Positions 53,980-62,888 of a DNA stretch of 64,000 nucleotides are shown here, piece by piece (positions within the stretch are counted from its first letter, which is position 1; every line of letters begins with the position of its first letter). The position numbers and the translations under genes are program-made. The stretch lies in NCBI RefSeq assembly GCF_028993575.1, contig NZ_CP118615.1, positions 4,741,001 to 4,805,000 of the forward strand, given 5' to 3'. This stretch comes from Micromonospora cathayae. GTDB taxonomy: Bacteria; Actinomycetota; Actinomycetes; Mycobacteriales; Micromonosporaceae. The notes beneath the pieces are model-generated. The model made no database searches and was not told the origin of the DNA. It saw only the letters and a list, made by a program, of their open reading frames with translations.

Positions 53980-55635
53980 GTGGGACAGCCCGGCAGGCCC
54001 GCCACCGCCGCGCGGCTCGCCGAGGTCGGGGCGCCGCTGTACTGCGACGCGCGCCAACACGGCCTGACCGGTGACGGGGTCACCAACGACCAGCCGGCCT
54101 TCGCCGAACTCGTCGAGCAGCTCGGGGACGCGTACGAGGCCGACGGCCGGGCCCGGGTGATCTACTGCCCGCCCGGGGTCTACCTGATCCGTGACCGGGG
54201 GACCGCCTGGCGGTGCGGTGTCTCCCTGGTCGGGGCCGGCCCGGGGGCGACCCGGTTCGTGCTGAGCAACGCCGGCAACCGGGCGGACCCGACCCCGCTG
54301 GCCTTCCACACCATCCAGCACCACGGCGCGGGGCCGCAGCGGCACCTGGTGGACTGCACGTTCGCCGACTTCGAGATCGACGGCTCCCAGGTGGCCTCGG
54401 TCGACTACAACCCGCTGGCGAAGGGCCTCGGCTTGCAGTACGTGCTGCGTGGCCGGTTCCGCAACCTGTACATCCACCACACCGCCGCCACCGGCCTGGG
54501 CTGCGACTTCCTCCAGGACACGGTGATCGACGGGGTGCTGGTCGTGGGCTGCGGCCGGCAGGACAACGGCACCGAGATGGGCGGCGCCGGCATCGGGGTC
54601 GGTGTCGGCGGGTGGGGTGCGGTGGAGCGGCTCGCCATCGTCAACTGCACGGCGGTGGGGAACGCGACCAACGGCATCTTCCTGGAACTGCAACACCGGG
54701 ACTTCTCGCCACCCCGGGGCATCCGGATCACCGGCTGCCACGTGCAGGGCAACCGGTTCGGCATCTCCGACTGGGGCGCGGACGGCCTGGTGGTGTCGGC
54801 CTGCACCATGATCGGCAACCTGGACGCCGGTTTCGACGTGTCGGCGAAGGGCACCACGGCCACCGCCGGCCGCGGCGGGCTGGTCACCGACTGCGTCATC
54901 GACGACAACCTGGGTGACGGGGTCAGCATCGGCAACACCCCCGGCCCGTACACGGTGCGCGGCAACCGGATCAGCGGCAACGGCCGGTACGGCTACCACC
55001 AGCGCGACCTCGGCGACGGCTACCGGGCGGTGGCCCGGGACATCGTGATCGAGAGCAACGACATCTGGGGCAACAGCGCGGACGGCATCCGCATCGACCA
55101 ACCGGTCGCCGACGCGGTGCTGCTGGACAACCGGATCCGCAACAACGGCCGGCAGTGTGCCCCGGCCTGCTGCGGCGGCGGCGACCCGGTCGGCTACGGC
55201 CGGACCAGGCTGGTGGACCGGGCGGCGGACTGGCCGCACGACGGGCACCGGGGCAAGACGGTACGCGTCGGCGACCGGATCGCGCTGGTCGCGGCGAACG
55301 ACTCCACCACCCTGCACCTCGCGGCGATCCGCCCCGACTCGCACACCGCGTGGAGCGCGGACATCCCACCGGCGGGCACCCCGTACCGCCTGGCCGGGGG
55401 CCCGGCGACCCGCGCCGGCATCACCGTCGACGCCTGCTGCGAGGCGATGACCGTCCGGGGCAACCGGATCTGGGACAACCACAGCCCGCGTACCCAGAGC
55501 CACGGACTGTGGGTCACCGGGCGGGGCAGCCTGGTCGACTGCCGGATCGAGGGGAACGACCTGGCCGGCAACGCGCTCTCCGACGTCCGCCTGGACACCC
55601 CGCCGACCGGGGGCCGCTGGCGCGACAACGGGTAG
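53980..55635 (+). CDS. Parallel beta-helix (pectate-lyase-like) protein
   Basis: The 551-residue protein starts like glycosyl-hydrolase-28/pectate-lyase proteins (YCDARQHGLTGDGVTNDQPA) and then shows many beta-helix coils: DCTFADFEIDGS, GIRITGCHVQGNRFGISD, VIDDNLGDGVSIGN, DIVIESNDIWGNSADGIRID and AMTVRGNRIWDNHS. No signal peptide is obvious from the GTG at 53980. An inserted stretch around RGKTVRVGDRIALVAANDST breaks the helix repeat. It could be a cell-surface or phage-like carbohydrate-binding/lyase protein; catalytic residues were not identified. Confidence 0.78.
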   Translation: MGQPGRPATAARLAEVGAPLYCDARQHGLTGDGVTNDQPAFAELVEQLGDAYEADGRARVIYCPPGVYLIRDRGTAWRCGVSLVGAGPGATRFVLSNAGNRADPTPLAFHTIQHHGAGPQRHLVDCTFADFEIDGSQVASVDYNPLAKGLGLQYVLRGRFRNLYIHHTAATGLGCDFLQDTVIDGVLVVGCGRQDNGTEMGGAGIGVGVGGWGAVERLAIVNCTAVGNATNGIFLELQHRDFSPPRGIRITGCHVQGNRFGISDWGADGLVVSACTMIGNLDAGFDVSAKGTTATAGRGGLVTDCVIDDNLGDGVSIGNTPGPYTVRGNRISGNGRYGYHQRDLGDGYRAVARDIVIESNDIWGNSADGIRIDQPVADAVLLDNRIRNNGRQCAPACCGGGDPVGYGRTRLVDRAADWPHDGHRGKTVRVGDRIALVAANDSTTLHLAAIRPDSHTAWSADIPPAGTPYRLAGGPATRAGITVDACCEAMTVRGNRIWDNHSPRTQSHGLWVTGRGSLVDCRIEGNDLAGNALSDVRLDTPPTGGRWRDNG

Positions 55636-55674
55636 CCCCCGGGTCGCCGTCCGCGCCGGGGCGGCGGCACCGGG

Positions 55675-55748
55675 CCGGGCCGGGTCCGCCCGGAGAGCGG
55701 CGACCCGAGGGCCGGGCCGGGTCCGCCCGGAGGACGGCGACCCGAGGA
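55675..55748. repeat. 37-bp tandem duplication
   Basis: Two near-identical units beginning CCGGGCCGGGTCCGCCCGGA start at 55675 and 55712, in the space between the beta-helix gene and the convergent sugar dehydrogenase gene. The internal CCGGGC/GCCCGG complementarity may let each fold, so it could serve as a transcription stop. Confidence 0.7.
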
Positions 55749-55800
55749 CCGGACGGCGACGGCCCGGGGGTCGGGGACCCCGGGCCGACGGTCGTACCGG

Positions 55801-57894
55801 TCAGTCCGCGTCCGACGGGACCAGGACGACCTGCGCGGTACCGGTCTGCGGCGGCACCTCCGGATCGTCCGGCGCGTCGGTGTACTCGGCGACGAAGACC
55901 GCGGTGAGGTTGTCCGCGCCGCTGTGCCCACCGTCGACGAACGTGGTGATCGTGCCGGAGCAGCCCGAGGCGGAGGAGAGCGGATGCCCGTGCTCGTCGT
56001 GCCCGAGGATGTAGGTGACCCGCACCCGGGCGCAGTCCACCGGCAGGTCGTCGACGACCGACACCTGGTACGTGACGGTCTGGCCGAACTCGAAGGGCTG
56101 GCCCTCGACCGGGGTCACGAACTCCACCACCGGGGCGCGCGGTCCGACCAGCAGCGGCAGCGACGCCGCAGCCGACCGGCCGGTGCTGTCGGTGACCTTC
56201 AGCGTCGGCTGGTACGACCCGTTGCGCTGGTACGTCCAGGACGGGTTCGGGTCGGTGGAGTCGACCGTGCCGTCGGCGTCGAAGTCCCAGGCGTAGCGCA
56301 GCGGGTCACCGTCCGGGTCGGTGGTGCCGGCACTGGAGAAGCTGATGGTCAGCGGGGCCTGCCCGGCGGTCGGGTCGGCGCTGATCTTCGGGATCGGGGT
56401 CCGGTTGCCCCGGACGAAGTCGATCCGGGACAGCTGCGCGTCCGGGTTCTCCGCGAAGTACCCGTCGCCGTACTCCAGGACGTACAGCGCGCCGTCCGGG
56501 CCGAACTCCAGGTCCATCGGGTTGTCCACCCCCACCGAGGCGGCCACCTGCCGGATGTCGGTCACCTCGCCGCGCCGGTCGAGGCGGAACTCCTGGATGT
56601 AGTCGCGGGTCCACTCGTAGAACAGCGGCAGCCCGTCGTAGTAGGCCGGCCACTTCACCCGCGAGTCGCTGCGCCGGTCGTAGTCGTAGGCGGGCCCGCC
56701 CATCGGCCCGATCCCACCGGTGCCGAGCTGCGGGAACTGCTCGGACGGCCCGTAGCTGTACGCCACCTCCGCGGCCTTGACCGGGGGCAGCCGACGAAGG
56801 CCGGTGTTGCGCGGTGAGTCGTTCACCGGGCGGCGGCAGTCGAACGGCTCGCCGGACGTGCCGGTGGCGAAGTCGTGGTCGACGTACGGCTGGGTCGGTG
56901 ACACGCAGTACGGCCAGCCGTAGTTGGCGGGCTCGTCGATGCGCATCCACCGGCCGTGCCCGGCGGGTCCGCGCTCCGGGTCGGGGTTGTTGGCGTCGGG
57001 CGAGTAGTCGGCCAGGTACACGTCGGCGGTACGCCGGTCGACCGCGAACCGGAACGCGTTGCGCAGCCCCATCGCGTAGATCTCGGCACGGGTGCCGGGG
57101 GTGCCCGGCCGGAACAGGTTGCCCTTCGGCACGGTGTACCCGCCGCCGTCGCGCGGCCGGATCCGCAGCAGCTTGCCGCGCAGGTCGTTGGTGTTGGCCG
57201 AGCTGCGCTGCGCGTCGAACGCCGGGTTCCGGTCGGCGCGCTCGTCGATCGGGGTGTACCCGTCGGAGAAGAACGGGTTGGTGTCGTCACCGGTGGACAG
57301 GTACAGGTTGCCCTTGCCGTCGAAGTCGATCTGTCCGCCGACGTGGCAGCAGATGCCCCGGTCGGTGGGCACGTCGATGATCTTCTGTTCGGTTTCCAGG
57401 TTCAGCCGCGCGCCCTCCAGCTTGAACCGGGACAGTCGCAACGCGCCCCGGAACCGGGCCCAGTCCGCCTCGGTGCCGACCAGCGGCGCGTCCCCCTCGT
57501 TGACGTCGGGGGTGTCCGGGTCGTCGACGGGGGTGTCCATCGGCGGTGAGTAGTACAGGTAGACCCACTTGTTGCGGGAGAAGTCCGGGTCGATGGCGAC
57601 GCCCTGCAGACCCTCCTCGTCGTGTTCGTACACCGGCACGTCGGCGGCGAGGGTGTTGAGTCCGGTACGCGGGTCGTGGATGCGGACCTCCCCGGTGCGG
57701 GAGGTGTGCAGCACCCGCAGGTCGGGCAGGACGGCCAGGCTCATCGGCTCGCCGGGGTGGTCGTTGAGGGTGACCTTCTGGAAGCTGTCGTCCGGTGGTG
57801 GGGTGGGTGCCGGTGCGGCGGTCGCGGTGGTCGGCGCGCCGGCCAGACCCCCGACGGCCAGCACCAACGTGCACAGCAGTGCGGTCCTACGCAT
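55801..57894 (-). CDS. Secreted PQQ-type sugar/aldose dehydrogenase with PKD domain
   Basis: The 697-residue protein has a signal peptide (MRRTALLCTLVLAVGGLAGA to TATAAP) and then a GSDH-like beta-propeller: FQKVTLNDHPGEPMSLAVLP, YEHDEEGLQGVAIDPDFSRN, GNLYLSTGDDTNPF, RAEIYAMGLRNAFRFAVD and DPMDLEFGPDGALYVLEYGD-type repeats. A PKD domain follows at about residues 505-590 (DPTAGQAPLTISFSSAG, DPDGDPLRYAWDFDADG) and then an Ig-like C-terminal region. Family members oxidise sugars outside the cytoplasm with PQQ. It is 25 bp downstream of the isomerase-like gene, forming an operon. Confidence 0.88.
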   Translation of the reverse strand: MRRTALLCTLVLAVGGLAGAPTTATAAPAPTPPPDDSFQKVTLNDHPGEPMSLAVLPDLRVLHTSRTGEVRIHDPRTGLNTLAADVPVYEHDEEGLQGVAIDPDFSRNKWVYLYYSPPMDTPVDDPDTPDVNEGDAPLVGTEADWARFRGALRLSRFKLEGARLNLETEQKIIDVPTDRGICCHVGGQIDFDGKGNLYLSTGDDTNPFFSDGYTPIDERADRNPAFDAQRSSANTNDLRGKLLRIRPRDGGGYTVPKGNLFRPGTPGTRAEIYAMGLRNAFRFAVDRRTADVYLADYSPDANNPDPERGPAGHGRWMRIDEPANYGWPYCVSPTQPYVDHDFATGTSGEPFDCRRPVNDSPRNTGLRRLPPVKAAEVAYSYGPSEQFPQLGTGGIGPMGGPAYDYDRRSDSRVKWPAYYDGLPLFYEWTRDYIQEFRLDRRGEVTDIRQVAASVGVDNPMDLEFGPDGALYVLEYGDGYFAENPDAQLSRIDFVRGNRTPIPKISADPTAGQAPLTISFSSAGTTDPDGDPLRYAWDFDADGTVDSTDPNPSWTYQRNGSYQPTLKVTDSTGRSAAASLPLLVGPRAPVVEFVTPVEGQPFEFGQTVTYQVSVVDDLPVDCARVRVTYILGHDEHGHPLSSASGCSGTITTFVDGGHSGADNLTAVFVAEYTDAPDDPEVPPQTGTAQVVLVPSDAD

Positions 57895-57919
57895 GGTGGT
57901 TCCCCCGTCGGTTCGGGTG

Positions 57920-58873
57920 TCAGTAGCGGAGGGTGTCGAGGTACGTGAAGCCGACCCGGGCGGTACGCAGGGCGTCGGCCGGGGCCCGGGGCGGGGTGCC
58001 GGCGTCGTCGCGTTCGACGATGTACTCGTCGATGCCGGCTTCCTTGGCGTGCGCGAAGATCCGTCCGAAGTCGACCAGGCCGTCTCCGAGGTCGGCGAAG
58101 CTGCCGTTGACGTCGAGGTCCTTCACGTGGACCTGCCGGATGCGGCCCCGGTGGGCCCGGATCACGTCGACCGGGTCGTGTGCGCCGCGCCAGGTCCAGA
58201 ACAGGTCCAGTTCGAAGTGGACCAGCTTCGGGTCGGTCTGCTCGGCGAGGATCGCGAAGCCGGTCCGTCCGTCGGTGAGCGGGACGAACTCCAACTGGTG
58301 GTTGTGGTACCCGAAGCGGATACCGGCCCGGGTGGCCAGTTCGCCGGCCCGGTTCAGGTCGCGGGCCAGGTCGCGGTAGCGCTGCGGGTCCCGGATGGGG
58401 TTGCCGTCGGCGTCCAGTCCGAACCAGGGGTGGACCAGGTACCGGCAACCGACGACGGCGGTGTCGGCGAGGGTCTGCCGCCAGGCGTCGGCGTCGAACG
58501 GTTGGGGGATGCTGGCGTGCCCGGAGGTGGCCCGCAGTCCCGCCTGGTCGAGCGCGGCCCGGAACTCGGCTGCCGTCCGGCCGACGAACCCGGCGTGCTC
58601 GACCCGGCGGTAGCCGATCCGGCGCAGCTCGGCGAGGGTCCCGGGCAGGTCGACGGCGAGCTGGTCGCGGAGGGTGTAGAGCTGGATGCTGATCCGGTCC
58701 GACGGTACCCGTCGCCGTCCGGTCGGGCCGCCGGCGGGCGCGGCGGTGGCCGGCGTGCCCAGCAGCCCGGCCGTGCCGAGCGCACCGGCCGACACGCCGG
58801 CCGCCCGGAGCACGCCACGCCTGCTCAGCGACCCGGAGCGGCTGGCGTCGGGTGGGGTGGTGCCCTGCTCCAT
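57920..58873 (-). CDS. Tat-exported sugar phosphate isomerase/epimerase-like TIM barrel
   Basis: The 317-residue protein begins with a twin-arginine signal (LSRRGVLRAAGVSAGALGTAGLL). It is followed by an AP-endonuclease-2-type TIM barrel: RISIQLYTLRDQLAVDLPGT, YRRVEHAGFVGRTAAEF, LATRAGIRFGYHNHQLEF and VDVIRAHRGRIRQVHVKDLD. Such secreted relatives act on sugars, probably with the neighbouring PQQ-type dehydrogenase in extracytoplasmic sugar oxidation. ATG 58873 follows AAAGGACC. Confidence 0.88.
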   Translation of the reverse strand: MEQGTTPPDASRSGSLSRRGVLRAAGVSAGALGTAGLLGTPATAAPAGGPTGRRRVPSDRISIQLYTLRDQLAVDLPGTLAELRRIGYRRVEHAGFVGRTAAEFRAALDQAGLRATSGHASIPQPFDADAWRQTLADTAVVGCRYLVHPWFGLDADGNPIRDPQRYRDLARDLNRAGELATRAGIRFGYHNHQLEFVPLTDGRTGFAILAEQTDPKLVHFELDLFWTWRGAHDPVDVIRAHRGRIRQVHVKDLDVNGSFADLGDGLVDFGRIFAHAKEAGIDEYIVERDDAGTPPRAPADALRTARVGFTYLDTLRY

Positions 58874-59532
58874 CGAGGTCCTTTCCCGCCGGACCGGGGG
58901 TCCGGCTGGTCTCGATCGATCCACGTCGGTGACCGGGCACGCGGCGGTCGCCGGTCCGGTCCTGCCGGTCGGCTGTCGGAGACGGGTGGCGTGCGGGGAC
59001 GGGTCCCGGTCCGGCGGTCCCGCAGGGGCACGGGACAACTCGTCCGAAGATCGACCAATGGGCAAATGTCTATCTCATTGGCACCGTACCTTAGATCGCC
59101 GCGAGCGCAAGCTGGCTTCCGTCCGACGAAAGTTCGGTCCGCCAGGACAAAAGCCGGCCCCCGTCCGGCCGGTCCGGTGCGCCGGCCGTCCCGGCCGCCC
59201 GGCCGGTGCCGTGGTGGCCGGACGGTGTCGGGGTGGCCGGACGGTGTCGGGGTGGCCGGACGGTGTCGGGGTGGCCGGACGGTGTCGGGGTGGCCGGGCC
59301 AGGCGTGGCCCGCCGCCCGGGGCGAACCGCCCGGCGGGGGCCGTCGGGGGCGGGACGGTACGCGGACCCCGGTCGGGCGACGCCCGGACGAAGAGTGGGC
59401 CACCGGAAACTGCGCACCAAAACCGGAATTGCTCCGGGCAATTACCGGGCCGGATTCGCCGGAAATTGCGACAGTGCGCGGCAGGCGCTGGCGACAATGT
59501 GCCGGAGGGGAACCATAAACGGGGGGAGCATC
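58874..59532. other. 659-bp divergent intergenic region
   Basis: No supported gene lies here. An AT-richer island at about 59045-59100 may hold the leftward promoter of the isomerase-like gene. A 19-bp tandem array follows (59222-59297). The segment 59400-59530 is again less GC-rich and ends with GGGGGGAG before the transpeptidase ATG. Translated frames across the array are simple repeats and are artefacts. Confidence 0.6.
59222..59297. repeat. 19-bp tandem repeat, 4 perfect copies
   Basis: The unit ACGGTGTCGGGGTGGCCGG recurs perfectly at 59222, 59241, 59260 and 59279, with a decayed partial copy before it. It is head-to-tail without spacers, so it is a minisatellite and not a CRISPR. It lies in the promoter region of the L,D-transpeptidase gene. 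Confidence 0.92.
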
Positions 59533-60795
59533 ATGGAGTTGAGGCGGCGGCTCACGCTGTCCGCGGCGACCATCGCGGCCACCGCGCTGGCGCTCGGCGG
59601 TTGCACGACGGATCGGACACCCGGGGAGGGGAAGGCGGCGGCCCAGACGCCCGTGGAGTTGACGGTGACCCCCGCCGACCGGGCCCGGGACGTGCCGGTC
59701 AGCGCCGAGGTCGGAGTGGCGGTACGCGGCGGAAAGGTCACCGACGTCCGGATCCGGGACGACAAGGGCGGTCAGGTCCGCGTGGAACCCCGCGAGGACG
59801 GCTCGGCGTGGGTTCCCGCCGAGCCGTTGGCGCACCGCAAGACGTACACCGCCGAGGTGACCGCGACGAACGACAAGGGAAAGACCGCCACCCGCAGGAC
59901 GACCTTCACGACGGCGAACAAATCAGACGCCCCGACAATTACCAGCACGCTCTACTTCGGCGACAAGCGGACGTACGGAACCGCGATGCCGGTAACGGTG
60001 GCGTTCGACCCGCCTATTCCGAAAGAGGCCAGGGACGAGGTTCAGCGTCGATTGTTCGTCAAGACCGATCCGCCCCAGCCGGGCGTCTGGTCGTGGCTGG
60101 ACGACGGCAGCCAGGTGTACTACCGGGCACCGGACTTCTGGCGGCCGGGCACCAGCATCAGCGTCCGCTCGGCGCTGGAGGGGCTGCCGATCGGTCGGGA
60201 CCGGATCGGCGACGAGGACCGGCGGTCCACGTCGAAGATCGGCCGGCAGGTGTCGTTGGAGATCGACAACGCCACCAAGCAGATGTCGGTGTTCCAGGAC
60301 GGCAAGCTGGTGCGCAAGATCCCGGTCAGCCTCGGCAAGCCGAGCACGCCCAGCTCCAGCGGCAAGATGGTGATCATGGAGAAGCACGAGCGGACCACCT
60401 TCGACACCCGGGGCGAGCCCGACGGCGGCTACGTGGTCGACGTGGACGACGCCCAGCGCTACACCTGGGGCGGCGAGTTCATCCACTCCGCACCCTGGTC
60501 GGAGGGGGACCAGGGCAACACCAACGTCTCGCACGGCTGCGCCAACGTCTCCGCCAGCGCCGCCGACTGGCTGATGGGCGTCACCCAGGTCGGTGACCTG
60601 ATCACCGTCAAGGGCACCGAGGTGCCACTGCGGCCGGGCAACGGCTGGACCGCCTGGAACGTGAGCTGGGACGAGTTCGTCCGGGGCAGTGCCCTGCCGG
60701 TGCCGGCGAACCTCGCGCCCGCCCCCGCCTCCAGCCCGGCCGCGCCGGTCACCGGCGGCACGCCCGAGCCGGCCCGCTCCGGCGGTGGTGGCTGA
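59533..60795 (+). CDS. L,D-transpeptidase lipoprotein with Ig-like domains
   Basis: The 420-residue protein has a lipobox (LALGGCTT, Cys24) after a signal peptide, two Ig-like regions (VELTVTPADRARDVPVSAEV; SDAPTITSTLYFGDKRTYGT) and a YkuD catalytic domain with VSHGCANVSASAADW, where the usual HGCIR has Ala-Asn after Cys. The Pro/Ala-rich tail follows GNGWTAWNVSWDEFV. It forms 3-3 peptidoglycan cross-links at the outer face of the membrane. GGGGGGAG precedes the ATG. Confidence 0.93.
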   Translation: MELRRRLTLSAATIAATALALGGCTTDRTPGEGKAAAQTPVELTVTPADRARDVPVSAEVGVAVRGGKVTDVRIRDDKGGQVRVEPREDGSAWVPAEPLAHRKTYTAEVTATNDKGKTATRRTTFTTANKSDAPTITSTLYFGDKRTYGTAMPVTVAFDPPIPKEARDEVQRRLFVKTDPPQPGVWSWLDDGSQVYYRAPDFWRPGTSISVRSALEGLPIGRDRIGDEDRRSTSKIGRQVSLEIDNATKQMSVFQDGKLVRKIPVSLGKPSTPSSSGKMVIMEKHERTTFDTRGEPDGGYVVDVDDAQRYTWGGEFIHSAPWSEGDQGNTNVSHGCANVSASAADWLMGVTQVGDLITVKGTEVPLRPGNGWTAWNVSWDEFVRGSALPVPANLAPAPASSPAAPVTGGTPEPARSGGGG

Positions 60796-60997
60796 CCCCT
60801 CTCGTGCGGACGGCAGCGGCCGACCCTTCTCGTGTGGGGGTGGTAGCGGCTGCCCCTCCGCGCGCGGAGGGTGCGATCCGACCCGGCGGTCCACCACCCG
60901 GATCCGGCCCGCAGTGGCCCGACCGGGTGGTGGACTGCGGTGTTCCCGCTGGTCAGGCATGATGATCTCGTCGAGTGACCCCCGGGGGGAGCGAGTC

Positions 60998-61396
60998 ATG
61001 AGTGTCCGTGCCGTCGGTGCCGTCGACCTGATCTGGGACGAACAGCCGCCCTACGACGACCGGCCGGGCGGCCGGCTGGCCCGGGTCGTGGTGACCAAGG
61101 AGTTCCAGGGTGATCTCCAGGCGTCCAGTGTGGCCCACCTGCTGACGGCGGAGTCGGCGCGGCCCGGCTCCGGCGGGTACGTCGGCCTGGAACGGGTGGT
61201 CGGCACGCTGCACGGCCGGCCCGGAAGCTTCGTCCTCCAGCACTGCGGGGTGATGAACCGGGGCGCTGGCGCGCTCACCATCGAGGTGGTGCCGGACACC
61301 GGGACGGGGGACCTGACCGGCCTCACCGGCACGATGGAGATCCGGCTGGTCGACGGGGAGCACGGTTTCACCTTCGACTACACCGTCGAGCGCTGA
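60998..61396 (+). CDS. DUF3224 protein
   Basis: The 132-residue protein matches DUF3224 (allene-oxide-cyclase-like beta barrel): VVTKEFQGDLQASSVAHLL, GYVGLERVVGTLHGRPGSFV, LQHCGVM and GTGDLTGLTGTMEIRL. Function unknown. The ATG at 60998 lies in GAGTCATG with GGGGGGAG upstream. The 202 bp before it contain two repeated segments around CTTCTCGTG but no clear promoter. Confidence 0.88.
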   Translation: MSVRAVGAVDLIWDEQPPYDDRPGGRLARVVVTKEFQGDLQASSVAHLLTAESARPGSGGYVGLERVVGTLHGRPGSFVLQHCGVMNRGAGALTIEVVPDTGTGDLTGLTGTMEIRLVDGEHGFTFDYTVER

Positions 61397-61566
61397 CCCG
61401 CCGTCCGGTCCGGACCGGACGGCCCGGTCCGCTGTCGACTTTCCGCCGTACGGCTGCCGCCGGCCGCCGGACGTCCGCCCGGGGAGGGTCGGTGGTCGGT
61501 GCGGATCCACCCCTGGGCGTACCCGGGATCGGTCCTGGGCAGGACGAAAGTCTCACCCCCACCGCC

Positions 61567-61572
61567 TAGATT
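61567..61572 (+). promoter_or_regulatory. -10 element TAGATT for a leaderless mRNA
   Basis: TAGATT ends seven bases before the STAS-gene ATG, the same distance as TAAGAT before the phosphoesterase gene at 43434. No ribosome-binding site lies between. Confidence 0.55.
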
Positions 61573-61579
61573 CGACGGT

Positions 61580-62149
61580 ATGAGGCAGCACGGTGACCAG
61601 CTCCAGGTCGAGGTGCGCGTCGACGACCGGGCGGTCGACGTGCGGGTGACGGGCGAGATCGACATCGCCACCGTGGCGCAGTTCCGGTCGGTGCTCTGGG
61701 CGCAGCCGCCCCGGCCGCTGCTGCGGCTCGACCTCTCGGGCGTGTCGGTCTTCTCCGCCACCGCGATCCGTACCCTGGTCGCCGCGCACCTGGGCGTCCG
61801 GGCCCGGGGCGGTGAGCTGGTGCTGGTCGACCCGCATCCCATGATCATCCGCGTGTTGCGCGGCACCGGCCTGCACCGGGTCATCCCGATCCAGTCCGGG
61901 AGCACGCCCCGGGTCACGCTGCCGCCGGAGCGTCCGCTGACCGAGGTGGCGACCCCGCAGGGCGTGGTGACGGCACCAGCCACCCGGATCACCCTTCCGG
62001 CGGAGCGTCCGGTGACCGACGCCGGGGCGTGGGCGGGCAGCGCGTGGCACCGGCCGGGGACGCTGGCCGGCGTGCCGCGCGTCGGGTTGCCGACCCGTCC
62101 GGCCCAGCCCACCGCCGGGGTCGCACCCCGCCGTTTCGTGGCCGTCTGA
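61580..62149 (+). CDS. STAS-domain anti-sigma factor antagonist-like protein
   Basis: The 189-residue protein has an N-terminal STAS domain (VRVTGEIDIATVAQFRSVLW, LRLDLSGVSVFSATAIRTLV); the Ser/Thr phosphoacceptor position is within SVFSATAIR. The C-terminal 80 residues are Pro/Val-rich repeats (TLPPERPLTEVATPQGVV; TLPAERPVTDAGAWAG). No Shine-Dalgarno is present; TAGATT at 61567-61572 ends seven bases before the ATG, so the mRNA is probably leaderless. Confidence 0.85.
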   Translation: MRQHGDQLQVEVRVDDRAVDVRVTGEIDIATVAQFRSVLWAQPPRPLLRLDLSGVSVFSATAIRTLVAAHLGVRARGGELVLVDPHPMIIRVLRGTGLHRVIPIQSGSTPRVTLPPERPLTEVATPQGVVTAPATRITLPAERPVTDAGAWAGSAWHRPGTLAGVPRVGLPTRPAQPTAGVAPRRFVAV

Positions 62150-62169
62150 CCAGACCTGTCCCCGCCGGC

Positions 62170-62271
62170 GACCGGCCGTTGTGACCGGCCGCGCCACCCG
62201 CCGGACCGGCCGTCCTGACCCGCCGCGCCATCCGCCGGACCGGCCGTTCTGGCCGGCCGCGCCATCCGCCG
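62170..62271. repeat. 34-bp tandem repeat, 3 copies
   Basis: Units beginning GACCGGCCGT start at 62170, 62204 and 62238 and differ at a few positions; a partial fourth (GACCGCG) follows. The array occupies the space between the convergent STAS and FKBP genes. Each unit contains CCGGCCG-type palindromic cores and might act as a terminator or recombination hot spot. Confidence 0.88.
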
Positions 62272-62332
62272 GACCGCGTCCGGGCGGTGAGGGCCGCATC
62301 GGCTCCCACCGCCCGGACCGGATCGGCTCGGG

Positions 62333-62701
62333 TCAGCGGACGCCGAGCAGGTCGACGACGAAGACCAGCGTCTCGCCGGGCTTGATGACCCCGCCGGCAC
62401 CCCGGCTGCCGTAGCCCAGGTGCGGCGGGATGGTCAGCTTGCGCCGACCGCCGACCCGCATCCCCACCACGCCCCGGTCCCACCCGGCGATGACCTGCCC
62501 GCCGCCGAGACGGAACTCGAAGGTCTCGCCCCGGTTCCAGGACGCGTCGAACTCGCGGCCGGTGGAGTGGGCCACGCCGACGTAGTGCACGCTGGCGAAC
62601 TGGCCCGGCTCGGCCTCGGGGCCCTCGCCGACCGTGATGTCCTCGGTCACGAGGTCGGCGGGCGGGTCGCCCTCGATCGGGCCCACCTCGGGCTTGTTCA
62701 T
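62333..62701 (-). CDS. FKBP-type peptidyl-prolyl isomerase
   Basis: The 122-residue protein is a cytoplasmic single-domain FKBP: ASVHYVGVAHSTGREFDASW, FEFRLGGGQVIAGWDRGVVG, MRVGGRRKLTIPPHLGYGSR and LVFVVDLLGV. It catalyses cis/trans isomerisation at proline. ATG 62701 has AGGAGAG upstream. Confidence 0.94.
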   Translation of the reverse strand: MNKPEVGPIEGDPPADLVTEDITVGEGPEAEPGQFASVHYVGVAHSTGREFDASWNRGETFEFRLGGGQVIAGWDRGVVGMRVGGRRKLTIPPHLGYGSRGAGGVIKPGETLVFVVDLLGVR

Positions 62702-62842
62702 CTGGCTCTCCTGCCTCACGGGATCACTGTCCCGACCGATCCTGCCGGATCGTGGAACGCCGATGTCCGGCAGGACGGCCGTCGGCCCCCCCACCGGCCC
62801 CGGCACGGTGGCCGGACCGTTCGAGAGGGCGGACACGACGCG

Positions 62843-62872
62843 GCGGACGCCACCGGGTGGTGACGTCCGCCG
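62843..62872 (-). terminator. Terminator hairpin after the DoxX-like gene
   Basis: GGCGGACGCCACC (62843-62855) pairs with GGTGACGTCCGCC (62860-62872) with one mismatch and a 4-nt loop, 16 bp beyond the stop of the leftward DoxX-like gene. Confidence 0.7.
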
Positions 62873-62888
62873 TGGTGCCGGTCGCGGG

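Noticed and set aside
51919..55503. Long minus-strand open frame across the bkd operon and beta-helix gene
   Set aside because: It is low-complexity and antisense to four genes with complete family motifs.
59222..59297. CRISPR array
   Set aside because: The 19-bp units are contiguous with no spacers, and no cas gene is near.
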